Shown piece after piece: positions 47,493 through 55,841 of a stretch of DNA of 64,000 nucleotides; within the stretch, counting starts at the first letter, position 1, and every line of letters starts with the position of its first letter. A program made the position numbers and the translations under genes. The stretch spans positions 558,001 to 622,000 of the forward strand of contig CP171222.1 in NCBI GenBank assembly GCA_050908895.1, read 5' to 3'. Origin of the DNA: S5-A14a sp050908895. GTDB lineage: Bacteria; Bacillota; Clostridia; Peptostreptococcales; Anaerovoracaceae. The notes below the pieces were generated by a model. That model ran no database searches and was not told where the DNA came from. It saw only the letters and a list, made by a program, of their open reading frames with translations.

Positions 47493-49412
47493 ATGAAAAT
47501 AATTAACTTAGGCATTCTGGCTCACGTTGACGCAGGAAAGACAACATTAACGGAAAGTTTATTGTATACCAGTGGTGCAATTGCAGAACTAGGGAGCGTA
47601 GATGAAGGCACAACAAGGACAGATACAATGAATTTGGAGCGTCAAAGGGGAATCACTATCCAGACAGCAGTGACATCTTTTCAGTGGGAGGATGTAAAAG
47701 TCAACATTATAGATACGCCAGGCCATATGGATTTTTTGGCGGAAGTATACCGTTCTTTATCCGTATTAGACGGAGCAGTATTATTAGTTTCTGCAAAGGA
47801 TGGCATACAGGCACAGACCCGTATACTGTTTCATGCACTACAGATAATGAAGATTCCGACAATTTTTTTCATCAATAAAATTGACCAAGAGGGGATTGAT
47901 TTGCCAATGGTATATCGGGAAATGAAAGCAAAGCTTTCTTCGGAAATTATAGTGAAGCAAAAGGTTGGGCAGCATCCCCATATAAATGTAACGGACAATG
48001 ACGATATGGAACAGTGGGATGCGGTAATTATGGGAAACGATGAACTATTAGAGAAATATATGTCAGGGAAACCGTTTAAAATGTCAGAACTGGAACAGGA
48101 AGAAAACAGGAGATTCCAAAACGGAACGTTATTTCCCGTTTATCACGGAAGCGCTAAAAACAATCTGGGGATTCGGCAGCTTATAGAAGTAATTGCCAGT
48201 AAATTTTATTCATCAACGCCTGAAGGTCAATCTGAACTATGCGGGCAGGTTTTTAAGATTGAATATTCAGAGAAAAGGCGGCGTTTTGTTTATGTGCGTA
48301 TATATAGCGGAACATTGCATTTGAGGGATGTTATTAGAATATCTGAAAAAGAGAAAATAAAAATCACAGAGATGTGTGTTCCGACAAACGGTGAATTATA
48401 TTCATCCGATACAGCCTGCTCTGGTGATATTGTAATTTTACCAAATGATGTTTTGCAGCTAAACAGTATTTTGGGGAACGAAATACTGTTGCCGCAGAGA
48501 AAATTTATTGAAAATCCTCTCCCTATGCTCCAAACAACGATTGCAGTAAAGAAATCTGAACAGCGGGAAATATTGCTTGGGGCACTTACAGAAATTTCAG
48601 ATGGCGACCCTCTTTTAAAATATTATGTGGATACTACAACGCATGAGATTATACTTTCTTTTTTGGGGAATGTGCAGATGGAAGTCATTTGTGCCATCCT
48701 TGAGGAAAAATATCATGTGGAGGCAGAAATAAAAGAGCCTACTGTTATATATATGGAAAGACCGCTTAGAAAAGCAGAATATACCATCCACATAGAAGTC
48801 CCGCCAAATCCTTTCTGGGCTTCTGTCGGGTTGTCCATAGAGCCGCTCCCTATTGGAAGCGGAGTGCAGTATGAAAGCAGAGTTTCACTTGGATATTTAA
48901 ATCAATCGTTCCAAAATGCGGTTATGGAGGGGGTTCTTTATGGCTGCGAGCAGGGGCTGTATGGATGGAAAGTGACAGACTGTAAAATCTGTTTTGAATA
49001 TGGATTGTATTATAGTCCTGTAAGTACCCCCGCAGACTTTCGGCTGCTTTCCCCTATCGTATTGGAGCAGGCTTTAAAAAAAGCAGGGACAGAACTATTA
49101 GAGCCATATCTCCACTTTGAAATTTATGCACCGCAGGAATATCTCTCACGGGCGTATCATGATGCTCCAAGGTATTGTGCAGATATTGTAAGTACTCAGA
49201 TAAAGAATGACGAGGTCATTCTGAAAGGAGAAATCCCTGCTAGATGTATTCAAGAATACAGGAACGATTTAACTTATTTCACAAATGGGCAGGGAGTCTG
49301 CTTGACAGAGTTAAAAGGATACCAGCCAGCTATTGGTAAATTTATTTGCCAACCCCGCCGCCCGAATAGCCGTATAGATAAGGTTCGGCATATGTTCCAC
49401 AAGTTAGCTTAA
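47493..49412 (+). CDS. tet(O): Tetracycline resistance ribosomal protection protein Tet(O)
   Basis: 639-residue EF-G-like GTPase that ejects tetracycline from the ribosome. G1 motif AHVDAGKT, G2 RGITIQTA, G3 DTPGHMD, G4 NKID; C-terminal EF-G domains IV-V end QPRRPNSRIDKVRHMFHKLA. The N-terminus MKIINLGILAHVDAGKTTLT and most of the protein match Tet(O) as I recall it, distinct from Tet(M) (MKIINIGVLAH) in many positions. A mosaic with tet(32) or tet(W) cannot be excluded without alignment. Full leader and terminator are retained. Confidence 0.93.
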   Translation: MKIINLGILAHVDAGKTTLTESLLYTSGAIAELGSVDEGTTRTDTMNLERQRGITIQTAVTSFQWEDVKVNIIDTPGHMDFLAEVYRSLSVLDGAVLLVSAKDGIQAQTRILFHALQIMKIPTIFFINKIDQEGIDLPMVYREMKAKLSSEIIVKQKVGQHPHINVTDNDDMEQWDAVIMGNDELLEKYMSGKPFKMSELEQEENRRFQNGTLFPVYHGSAKNNLGIRQLIEVIASKFYSSTPEGQSELCGQVFKIEYSEKRRRFVYVRIYSGTLHLRDVIRISEKEKIKITEMCVPTNGELYSSDTACSGDIVILPNDVLQLNSILGNEILLPQRKFIENPLPMLQTTIAVKKSEQREILLGALTEISDGDPLLKYYVDTTTHEIILSFLGNVQMEVICAILEEKYHVEAEIKEPTVIYMERPLRKAEYTIHIEVPPNPFWASVGLSIEPLPIGSGVQYESRVSLGYLNQSFQNAVMEGVLYGCEQGLYGWKVTDCKICFEYGLYYSPVSTPADFRLLSPIVLEQALKKAGTELLEPYLHFEIYAPQEYLSRAYHDAPRYCADIVSTQIKNDEVILKGEIPARCIQEYRNDLTYFTNGQGVCLTELKGYQPAIGKFICQPRRPNSRIDKVRHMFHKLA

Positions 49413-49463
49413 CAGCTTGCAAAAGTCATATAAAATGAGATTTGAAAGGATTAGAGACTAATT

Positions 49464-49637
49464 ATGATGAAATGCGAATGGATATTGTGTCCTGTTTGTG
49501 GGAGCAAAACCCGTAATAAAATTAGGAAGGACACTGTTTTGGAGAATTATCCCCTTTATTGTCCAAAATGCAGACAAGAAAGATTGATTAAAGTTGACAA
49601 CTTGAAGATAACTGTCATCAAAGAGCCAGACGCTTAA
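49464..49637 (+). CDS. Cysteine-rich KTR protein downstream of tet(O)
   Basis: 57 residues (MMKCEWILCPVCGSKTRNKI...). Cys pairs CPVC and CPKC form a zinc-ribbon-like fold; the KTR (SKTRNKI) motif gives the family its name. Usually found right behind tet(O) or tet(W)-type genes in mobile elements; function unknown. Start is ATG 49464 or 49467. Ribosome site GAAAGGA. Confidence 0.82.
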   Translation: MMKCEWILCPVCGSKTRNKIRKDTVLENYPLYCPKCRQERLIKVDNLKITVIKEPDA

Positions 49638-49643
49638 GACGCA

Positions 49644-49689
49644 GAGCCGATGAAATTGTGGAACAATTCACGAATCATCGGCTCTTTTT
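49644..49689 (+). terminator. Terminator after the tet(O) unit
   Basis: Eleven-base perfect stem AGAGCCGATGA / TCATCGGCTCT, then TTTTTG. Confidence 0.92.
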
Positions 49690-49767
49690 GTTTCGTATTT
49701 GAAAGAACAAACTCACCAAATAAAAAAAACGATATTCGGGTGGGTTATTTTGTTATACCCTAAATTA

Positions 49768-49805
49768 CCCTCTGAATTTGTTTTTAAATTTGGAGGGATT
49801 TTTTT
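49768..49805 (+). terminator. Attenuator-like hairpin, first of the sigma unit
   Basis: CCCTCTGAATTT pairs with AAATTTGGAGGG, then seven T. The GGAGGG of the 3' arm doubles as ribosome site for the small ORF that follows, so stem formation would also hide it. Confidence 0.65.
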
Positions 49806-49934
49806 ATGTCCTTTTTTCGGGCAGTTATCTATCTGCTCATACGAAGCAAAATTTATCAATACATAGCATATCAGAGAACGGCAGGAAACCAGTTAAAAAA
49901 ATTTCTGCCAGTGCAACGGTACTTCTCACCTTGA
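49806..49934 (+). CDS. Small ORF, 42 aa, in the leader before the first sigma gene
   Basis: MSFFRAVIYLLIRSKIYQYI and a basic tail, eight bases after GGAGGG. Hydrophobic start, basic end. It could be a leader peptide or a chance ORF; I do not recognise it. The 490-base stretch 49638-50124 holds this ORF and hairpins only. Confidence 0.3.
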   Translation: MSFFRAVIYLLIRSKIYQYIAYQRTAGNQLKKFLPVQRYFSP

Positions 49935-49978
49935 AAGTAGAAGTACAATCTCCATACAATAGAATTACTATTTCCTAT

Positions 49979-50012
49979 AACCGTAAAGGTCACAGAGCCT
50001 TTGCGGTTTTTC
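49979..50012 (+). terminator. Attenuator-like hairpin before the sigma gene
   Basis: ACCGTAAAGG pairs with CCTTTGCGGT (49980-49989, 49998-50007), then TTTTCTTTT, about 110 bases ahead of the sigma-like gene. Confidence 0.7.
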
Positions 50013-50124
50013 TTTTGTCGATTTTTGTTGGAAAGTGCCGTAGGGCTGTTTCTGATATGCGGTGTCGTTCTCCGCCTCTCCATCTGGATTTTTTACATTT
50101 CAAAAATTCAGATGGGAGGTATTT

Positions 50125-50637
50125 ATGGTGAAATATGCACCAAGAAAGGTATATATCAGAGAAAGTGGCGGCTATGTGGAATTATCCTACACGGAGTTCT
50201 GCCGTTGCAGGGAATCCGACCAGACCTATATGGACAAGCTGTTTATCCCCATTCAAGGCTGTCTGCTTGAAGTCGTGAGGGAGCAATACACAGACTTCTA
50301 CCGTGACAAGGAACGGTGGCGTTATCTGCAAAAATTAGATACAAAGAATAGACTGCTATCTCTCGACGGATTTACGGACAGCGAGGGGAATCCTCTGGAC
50401 TTTATCACTGATGAAGCGGTGGACATTGCAGAAACCGTTGTCAATGCGGTCATGGTGGACAGGCTGAAAGCCGCCCTGCCTTTGCTGTCGGATAGTGAAC
50501 AGGAGCTGATACAGGCAATCTTTTTTGACGGACTTTCCGAGCGTGAAGTCGGGGCGAGGTTGGGCATAACCCAGAGCGTTGTAAACAAACGCAAAGCCAG
50601 AATCCTAATAAAACTAAGAAAGATAATAGAAAATTAA
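50125..50637 (+). CDS. Sigma-70 family-like protein of the element
   Basis: 170 residues from ATG 50125 (GGGAGG upstream). C-terminal region-4-like helix-turn-helix: LPLLSDSEQELIQAIFFDGL, SEREVGARLGITQSVVNKRK. The N-terminal part (YVELSYTEFCRCRESDQTYM) is the fixed start of this family in Tn1549-like and mobilizable elements. It may regulate transfer or excision genes. Ribosome site and attenuator precede it. Confidence 0.85.
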   Translation: MVKYAPRKVYIRESGGYVELSYTEFCRCRESDQTYMDKLFIPIQGCLLEVVREQYTDFYRDKERWRYLQKLDTKNRLLSLDGFTDSEGNPLDFITDEAVDIAETVVNAVMVDRLKAALPLLSDSEQELIQAIFFDGLSEREVGARLGITQSVVNKRKARILIKLRKIIEN

Positions 50638-50651
50638 AATTTAAGGCGTTC

Positions 50652-50693
50652 AGCCCCCTTGTTTTTTCCTTTGGGAAGATGAGGGGGCTTTTC
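50652..50693 (+). terminator. Terminator/attenuator between the first two sigma-like genes
   Basis: AGCCCCC (50652-50658) pairs with GGGGGCT (50683-50689), then TTTT. Confidence 0.65.
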
Positions 50694-50731
50694 TCTGCCC
50701 TCTCAATCAATTCTGATTGGAGGAAGTAAGA

Positions 50732-51157
50732 ATGGCATACAACCACGGACGGGAGGACAGGAAATGGCGTATCTGGAAAGAAGCGGAGGAAAAGCTGCTG
50801 CGTGAGTGCGGCGTTGATGAAGCGACCATTGAGCAGATACGCATGGCGGACAGGGCAGACTTCAATTCCAACAGGCGGTTTTACCGATGGACGAATGACG
50901 TTGCGGAATATCTTGAGGACATGGCAGGCAGGGAGCGGCAGGCGGAAGTGGGTACGGTTGCGGAGTTACTGGAAGAGATTGAGAGCGAAAATCTCTATCA
51001 AGTATTAGTCACGGTGGACGGGCGTACCTTGAAAATCGTCCTGCTGAAAATGCAGGGGTATTCCACAAAGGAGATTGCCCCGCTTGTGCATTTGACGACT
51101 GGTGCCATCTATGCGAGGTTAGACCATCTGCGGAAGAAGCTGCGGAAAATTTTATAG
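50732..51157 (+). CDS. Sigma factor-like / helix-turn-helix element protein
   Basis: 141 residues from ATG 50732, which has TTGGAGGAAG upstream; the earlier in-frame start at 50717 lies in that ribosome site. C-terminal region-4-type HTH: MQGYSTKEIAPLVHLTTGAI, YARLDHLRKKLRKIL. N-terminal half is charged and helical. Same family of small element regulators as its neighbours. Confidence 0.78.
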   Translation: MAYNHGREDRKWRIWKEAEEKLLRECGVDEATIEQIRMADRADFNSNRRFYRWTNDVAEYLEDMAGRERQAEVGTVAELLEEIESENLYQVLVTVDGRTLKIVLLKMQGYSTKEIAPLVHLTTGAIYARLDHLRKKLRKIL

Positions 51158-51189
51158 CTTCTAAAACAGCCTGCCATCCTGCGGGCTAC

Positions 51190-51223
51190 TGGGTGAGGGA
51201 TGGAAATCCCCTCACTCATTTTT
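51190..51223 (+). terminator. Attenuator-like hairpin before the third sigma-like gene
   Basis: TGGGTGAGGGAT (51190-51201) pairs with ATCCCCTCACTCA (one bulge), loop GGAA, then six T. The next start codon is only 18 bases further on. Confidence 0.7.
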
Positions 51224-51240
51224 TGCAGGAGGACAACAGG

Positions 51241-51993
51241 ATGGCATACAGGGTTAAGGCATACACGCTTCGGGAGGAATCCACGGAAAGCGGCACAAGG
51301 TATTTTATCAGCTTTAAGGACGGGCAGGGCAAATCCCACGAGTTGGAAGTGTCGGAACAGTTCTTTATGGAGTTTCGGCAGATGGAGCGCAGGAACAGGA
51401 ATCTTTTCTAATGGGACGAGCGGCACAGGGAGTTTAACGAGGTATGGGACGAAACCCTTTACAGACGGGCGTTGCGTGTGCCTAAGAGCCTTGATGAACG
51501 CATGGTTGAGGAAGAACGGAATGAAACGCTCTATAAGGCGGTTGGGAGCCTTCCAGAGATACAAAGGCGGCGTTTCCTGCTCTACTACGAGTATGAGTTC
51601 AATTTTTACCAAATCGCCGCTATGGAGCATTGCACCGCTTCGGCAATACAGAAATCTGTTGCGATTGCAAAGGAGAAAGTAAAGGCGGAAATTGAAGAAA
51701 TATCTCCAACCGTGACCGACACCGCCCGAAAAAGAAATCTGTTTTTTATTTGTGTGGGATTGGCGGCATTACATACTCTCACTTTTTTCCGTGGGAGTAA
51801 ATCTATTTTTAAGGAGGTCAACGCCTATGTGCAACGAAAACAAAGACACCGCCCGAAAGGAGGAAAGCCATGCAGAAGTTACAGACAGTCAACGCCGAAA
51901 CGCTCCTTTATGAACCGCTTGAGAAACCATCCTTTGTGGTGGACAGCCTTATCCCGACAGGCTTATCGCTGTTCTGCGGCTCACAGAAGATAG
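51241..51993 (+). pseudogene. Sigma-70-like protein interrupted by an in-frame stop
   Basis: From ATG 51241 the frame reads MAYRVKAYTLREESTESGTR, FRQMERRNRNLF, then TAA at 51409, and continues in the same frame with WDERHREFNEVWDETLYRRA and a region-4 HTH (LPEIQRRRFLLYYEYEFNFY, QIAAMEHCTASAIQKSVAIA). Intact relatives read straight through RNLxxWDERH, so the stop is a nonsense mutation (or a sequencing error). The similarity fades around 51720; the rest of the frame to 51993 overlaps repA and is probably not coding. Confidence 0.75.
51827..51913 (+). CDS. Small ORF, 28 aa, upstream of repA
   Basis: MCNENKDTARKEESHAEVTD plus eight residues, with AAGGAGG nine bases upstream; its frame overlaps the repA start by 44 bases, so it may couple repA translation. 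Very hydrophilic; no family recognised. Confidence 0.45.
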   Translation: MCNENKDTARKEESHAEVTDSQRRNAPL

Positions 51994-52895
51994 GCAAAAG
52001 CTGGCTCATGCTGAAGCTATGCTTATGCGTGTCGCAGGGAATCCCTTTATGGGATATGCCGACAATGGAGGGCGATGTGCTTTACCTCTGCCTTGAGGAC
52101 ACGTTCTGCCGCATACAGGACAGGTTATTTCGTTTGACGGACGAAGCAAGCGGGCGGCTCCACTTTGCCGTGGCAAGCTGCAAGCTGTCAGACGGTCTTA
52201 TCGTGCAGCTTGAAGATTATCTGAAAGATTACCCAGACAGCAGGCTCATTGTCATTGATACCTTGCAGAAAGTCCGTACAGCTTCAAAAGACAATGCCTA
52301 TGCAAGCGACTATGGGGACATCTCCCTCATCAAAGACTTTGCCGACAGGCACTCTCTGGCGGTCATTGTCGTACACCACATCCGAAAGCAGAATGACAGC
52401 GACGTGTTCAACAAGGTGTCTGGGACGACAGGATTAACGGGGAGTGCGGACGCTACCTTTGTTCTGGAAAAGGAGAAACGTGCGTCTGACACCGCCAAGC
52501 TGTATGTGACGGGCAGGGACACGCCTTATCAGGAATACACGCTGCGTTTCCGTGATTGCCGTTGGGAGCTTGTGGAGCGGAAAACGCAGGAGCAGCTTGC
52601 GAAAGAAACGATACCAGATGTCCTTTTTCGGTTGGTGGATTTTATGAGGGATAAGGAAGAATGGATAGGCACGGCAACGGAACTGTTAGCCGCTATGGGG
52701 GAAACGGAAACCATACCCACGGTGATTACGAAATGGCTGAATGAATACCGCACCACATTTTTAAGCGAGAACCGTATCTGCTACCAGTACAGCCGCAGGA
52801 AAGACGGCAGGCGGATTGCCCTTGCAAGGAGGGCGGGTGACAGCGGTGATGGTGGTGACAGCGATATTAGGATACCCCCCTGTTACTGTCATTGA
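51870..52895 (+). CDS. repA: RepA-like RecA-fold helicase/ATPase
   Basis: 341 residues. Walker A in CGSQKIGKSWLMLKL, Walker B LIVIDTLQKVR, and an IVVHHIRKQNDSDVFNKVSG motif, as in hexameric RepA (RSF1010-type) helicases encoded by mobilizable elements. C-terminal third (PDVLFRLVDFMRDKEEWIGT) is a winged-helix-like extension. Ribosome site AAAGGAGG. It precedes the repeat-rich candidate origin, so it may unwind DNA for element replication after excision. Confidence 0.85.
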   Translation: MQKLQTVNAETLLYEPLEKPSFVVDSLIPTGLSLFCGSQKIGKSWLMLKLCLCVSQGIPLWDMPTMEGDVLYLCLEDTFCRIQDRLFRLTDEASGRLHFAVASCKLSDGLIVQLEDYLKDYPDSRLIVIDTLQKVRTASKDNAYASDYGDISLIKDFADRHSLAVIVVHHIRKQNDSDVFNKVSGTTGLTGSADATFVLEKEKRASDTAKLYVTGRDTPYQEYTLRFRDCRWELVERKTQEQLAKETIPDVLFRLVDFMRDKEEWIGTATELLAAMGETETIPTVITKWLNEYRTTFLSENRICYQYSRRKDGRRIALARRAGDSGDGGDSDIRIPPCYCH

Positions 52896-53378
52896 CGCTT
52901 AAAGCCATGTAAAGCTGGCGGCTCTGCCCTGCGGGTGACAGCAGTGACGGTGGTGACAGTGATTTTAGGATACCCTGCCGCTGTCATCCCTACGGGAGAA
53001 CACCCCGTAAACGCAAAATGCAGGCGTGAGATTTACTCGCCCTTTTCGGTCGTGTAAAACCACCCCTGCGGTCAGAAAAATCATTCCGATTTTTCCGACT
53101 GCGTTTACAGGGTGTAACACACTACACTTTGCCCTGCAAAGTCGTGTGCCAGACGTTCCCTCTGGACTCCCTTAAGGCAGGGCTGTGCCCTGCTATCCTA
53201 CGCCTTACGGCTTCGGATAAAAGAATGGCGGCATGACGGTGACGGCTCTTGCGAGGGGGGTATCCCAAAAACACCGTCATCATCGACATGACCGTCATGC
53301 AGGGGGTGAGGGTGACAGTTGCGGCAGTCGGCAGGGGGTATCCCAAAACTGCTGTCACCACCGTCACCGCTGTCACCC
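52835..53378. repeat. Four 45-bp repeats, two direct and two inverted, framing a candidate origin
   Basis: Copies A (52835-52880) and B (52933-52975) run on the plus strand, C (53255-53300) and D (53334-53378) on the minus strand. Each starts GGGTGACAGC, has a GGTGGTGACAG core and ends GGATACCCC. A, B and D are close; C keeps the 46-base length and the GGGATACCCCCC end but is diverged. Copy A overlaps the last codons of repA. The spacer holds a further inverted pair (ACACCCCGTAAACGC at about 53001 and GCGTTTACAGGGTGT at 53101-53115) and the nick-like motif. Confidence 0.8.
53115..53124 (-). other. Candidate MobV nick site (oriT core)
   Basis: On the minus strand the bases read TAGTGTGTTA, preceded by AAAGTG. 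This equals the nick region TAGTGTG/TTA of pMV158-type (MobV) origins of transfer. It lies 300 bases upstream of a MobV relaxase, between the inverted 45-bp repeats. Confidence 0.55.
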
Positions 53379-53419
53379 CAAAGGACGGTCACCCGCCGAA
53401 AGAAAGGAGGAATCCGCCT

Positions 53420-54385
53420 ATGCCTTATGCAATCCTGCGTTTCCAGAAACGAAAAGCGGGCGGCGTTGCGGCTTGTGAACGCCACAACGAGCGGAAGAAA
53501 GAAGCCTACAAAAGCAACCCAGATATAGATATGGAACGCTCTAAAAACAATTACCATCTCATAGCACCACCAAAGTACACCTACAAGAAAGAGATTAACC
53601 GCATGGTAGCCGAAGCGGGGTGCAGGACAAGGAAAGACAGCGTGATGATGGTGGAAACGCTCATCACAGCTTCACCAGAATTTATGAACCAGTTACCGCC
53701 CGAAGAACAAAAAGCGTATTTCCAGACGGCTCTTGACTTCATTTCGGAGCGTGTTGGAAAGCAGAATATCCTCTCCGCTGTCGTCCATATGGACGAGAGA
53801 ACGCCCCATATGCACCTCTGCTTTGTGCCGATTACGCCAGACAATAAGCTGTCAGCGAAAGCTATCTTAGGCAACCAGAAATCATTATCCGAGTGGCAGA
53901 CCGCCTACCATGAGCGGATGTCCTCACGGTGGAATCAGCTTGAACGGGGGCAGTCCTCAATGGAAACCAAGCGGAAACACGTCCCCACATGGCTCTATAA
54001 ATTAGGCGGCAGGCTTGATAAACAGTATGAAGAAATCGTGTCTGCCCTATCCGACATCAACGCCTTTAACGCAGGGAAGAAAAGGGATAAAGCGTTAGAT
54101 TTACTCTCTGCATGGCTGCCAGACGTGGAGAAATTCTCTAAGGAAATCGGGAAACAGCAGGCGTATATCGACAGTTTGAAAGAGAGAATTGGGCAGGAAT
54201 CAGACTATGCGGGGCGTATGCGTGATGAAAAGTACGAGCAGGAACTAAAGGTGCAGAAAGCGAATCAGAAGATATTTGAATTGCAGAGAACCAACGAGCA
54301 GATGGGGCGGCTGCTGTCAAAAATACCGCCCGAAGTGTTGGAAGAATTGCAGAAAAATCATAGAAGCAGAGCGAAAGAAAGGTAG
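53420..54385 (+). CDS. mobV: MobV-family relaxase (Pre/Mob)
   Basis: 321 residues from ATG 53420, preceded by AAAGGAGG; the 57 codons upstream in the same frame lie in the repeat region and are not credible. Motif I NYHLIAPPKYTYKKEINRMV region, catalytic HMDERTPHMHLCFVPIT with the HxDExxPHxH metal site characteristic of MobV. C-terminal coiled coil (YIDSLKERIGQ ... QKIFELQRTNEQMG). It nicks oriT and pilots the strand during transfer by a helper element. Confidence 0.93.
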   Translation: MPYAILRFQKRKAGGVAACERHNERKKEAYKSNPDIDMERSKNNYHLIAPPKYTYKKEINRMVAEAGCRTRKDSVMMVETLITASPEFMNQLPPEEQKAYFQTALDFISERVGKQNILSAVVHMDERTPHMHLCFVPITPDNKLSAKAILGNQKSLSEWQTAYHERMSSRWNQLERGQSSMETKRKHVPTWLYKLGGRLDKQYEEIVSALSDINAFNAGKKRDKALDLLSAWLPDVEKFSKEIGKQQAYIDSLKERIGQESDYAGRMRDEKYEQELKVQKANQKIFELQRTNEQMGRLLSKIPPEVLEELQKNHRSRAKER

Positions 54386-54393
54386 ATATGTGA

Positions 54394-55248
54394 ATGAAGA
54401 AACAGGATTTTAAGGTGTTAAAGACCAAAGACTTGTACCCGTTCCCCGACAATCCGTTTCATGTGGCAGAAGATGAAACACTGTCAGAGTTAGCGGAAAG
54501 CATCAAGGAATTTGGCATTGTCACGCCGATAATCACACGCCCGAAAGAGGACGGGGACGGTTATGAAGTGATTGCAGGACAGCGGCGTGTCCGTGCTTCT
54601 GAACTTGCAGGGATAAATACCGTGCCTGCGTTTGTCCTGCCCTTAGACCGTGACCGAGCCATCATCACCCTTGTAGACAGCAATTTGCAGCGTGAGAATA
54701 TCCTGCCATCGGAGCGGGCGTTTGCTTACAAGATGAAATCCGAAGCCATGAAGCGGCAGGGTTTCCGCACAGACTTAACCTCGTCACAAGTTGTGACGAA
54801 GTTGCGGACGGACGACAAGGTGGCACAGGGCTTCGGCGTGGGCAGGATGACCGTGCAGCGTTTTATCCGCCTGACGGAACTGATACCGCCGATTTTGCAG
54901 ATGGTGGACGAGGGGAAAATCGCCCTCACGCCTGCGGTGGAACTGTCCTTCTTGAAGAAAGACGAGCAGGAAAACCTCTTTGCCACGATGGAGAGCGAAG
55001 AAGCAACGCCCTCACTCTCACAGGCACAGCGGATGAAACAGTTAAGCCAGAGCGGGCGGCTTGACATGGATACGATATTTGCGATTATGACGGAGGAAAA
55101 GGGCAACCAGAAAGAAACCTTGAAAATCAACACAAGCAAGCTGAAAAAATACTTTCCGAAGAACACAACGCCGAAGCAGATGGAGGAAACCATCATCAAA
55201 CTTTTGGAGCGTGAGTTGCAGAGGAAACGCAACCGTGACAGCCGCTAA
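54394..55248 (+). CDS. ParB/Spo0J-family partition protein of the element
   Basis: 284 residues. ParB nuclease-like N-domain: LYPFPDNPFHVAEDETLSEL, then IAGQRRVRASELAGINTVPA and DSNLQRENILPSERAFAYK; HTH in VAQGFGVGRMTVQRFIRLTE. Such proteins in mobilizable elements probably stabilise the excised circle or regulate genes; no parA partner is present. Nine bases separate it from mobV. Confidence 0.9.
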   Translation: MKKQDFKVLKTKDLYPFPDNPFHVAEDETLSELAESIKEFGIVTPIITRPKEDGDGYEVIAGQRRVRASELAGINTVPAFVLPLDRDRAIITLVDSNLQRENILPSERAFAYKMKSEAMKRQGFRTDLTSSQVVTKLRTDDKVAQGFGVGRMTVQRFIRLTELIPPILQMVDEGKIALTPAVELSFLKKDEQENLFATMESEEATPSLSQAQRMKQLSQSGRLDMDTIFAIMTEEKGNQKETLKINTSKLKKYFPKNTTPKQMEETIIKLLERELQRKRNRDSR

Positions 55249-55293
55249 TCTTCTTTTTTCGGGAAGTAAATACAGAGAGTTGAGGTATGGAGA

Positions 55294-55524
55294 ATGAGAG
55301 AAATCCAGTATGAAATCGTAAAGGAAATCGCAGTATTGTCTACGGGCGACAGTGGCTACACAAAGGAAATCAATCTCATTTCATGGAATGGGAAAGAGCC
55401 GAAGTATGACATCCGCAGCTTTTCCCCGAACCGTGAAAAGTGCGGCAAGGGAATCACGCTGAACGCTGATGAAGCGGCGGCACTCCTTAAAGCATTACAG
55501 AAAGAATTAAACAGCGAGGATTAA
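55294..55524 (+). CDS. PC4/YdbC-family ssDNA-binding protein
   Basis: 76 residues: KEINLISWNGKEPKYDIRSF, GKGITLNADEAAALLKAL. The WNG-x-x-x-KYDIR pattern is that of YdbC, the bacterial PC4-like proteins that bind single-stranded DNA. It could protect or direct element DNA during transfer. Weak ribosome site; adjacent to the next ORF. Confidence 0.8.
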   Translation: MREIQYEIVKEIAVLSTGDSGYTKEINLISWNGKEPKYDIRSFSPNREKCGKGITLNADEAAALLKALQKELNSED

Positions 55525-55595
55525 TGGTATCTGATTGGCAGGGCGGGGACATTTCCAAACTCTTCCCTGCCCTGTCTGGAAAGGAAGATTTAAGT

Positions 55596-55787
55596 ATGGG
55601 CGAGGATAAGAAAGCAGATAAAAAGAGAAAGCGTATCGTGCCAAAAGCACCAGTGCAGATGATAATCAGCCGTGAATATGTCGGCACACAGACCGTTACA
55701 GAAGCGTTTGTCCCGATTATCTCCGAGGATATTCGGAAGAAGATTGCCGAGGGCGACACCTTCGACAATGAGGGGCTGTCCGCTTAG
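55596..55787 (+). CDS. Conserved-looking small element protein
   Basis: 63 residues from ATG 55596 (AAGGAAG upstream); an earlier ATG at 55524 overlaps the preceding stop and is an alternative. Lys-rich start (MGEDKKADKKRKRIVPKA), then PVQMIISREYVGTQTVTEAF and VPIISEDIRKKIAEGDTF. It always seems to stand just before the serine recombinase in such modules; function unknown to me. Confidence 0.6.
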   Translation: MGEDKKADKKRKRIVPKAPVQMIISREYVGTQTVTEAFVPIISEDIRKKIAEGDTFDNEGLSA

Positions 55788-55841
55788 AATGTACGCAATG
55801 GGACATGAAAACAGATAGGACAGATACGGAGGTTTTACAGT

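Noticed and set aside
47493..49412. Mosaic tet(O/32/O) or tet(M)
   Set aside because: All parts I can recall match Tet(O); Tet(M)-specific positions are absent. A small tet(32) segment cannot be excluded by eye, so plain tet(O) is given.
52835..53378. CRISPR array
   Set aside because: Only four diverged repeats in two orientations, irregular spacing and no cas genes; the context is an element origin.
53249..53419. N-terminal extension of MobV read from the upstream start
   Set aside because: These codons come from the 45-bp inverted repeats, and a strong ribosome site precedes ATG 53420, where the MobV family start MPYAILRFQK lies.
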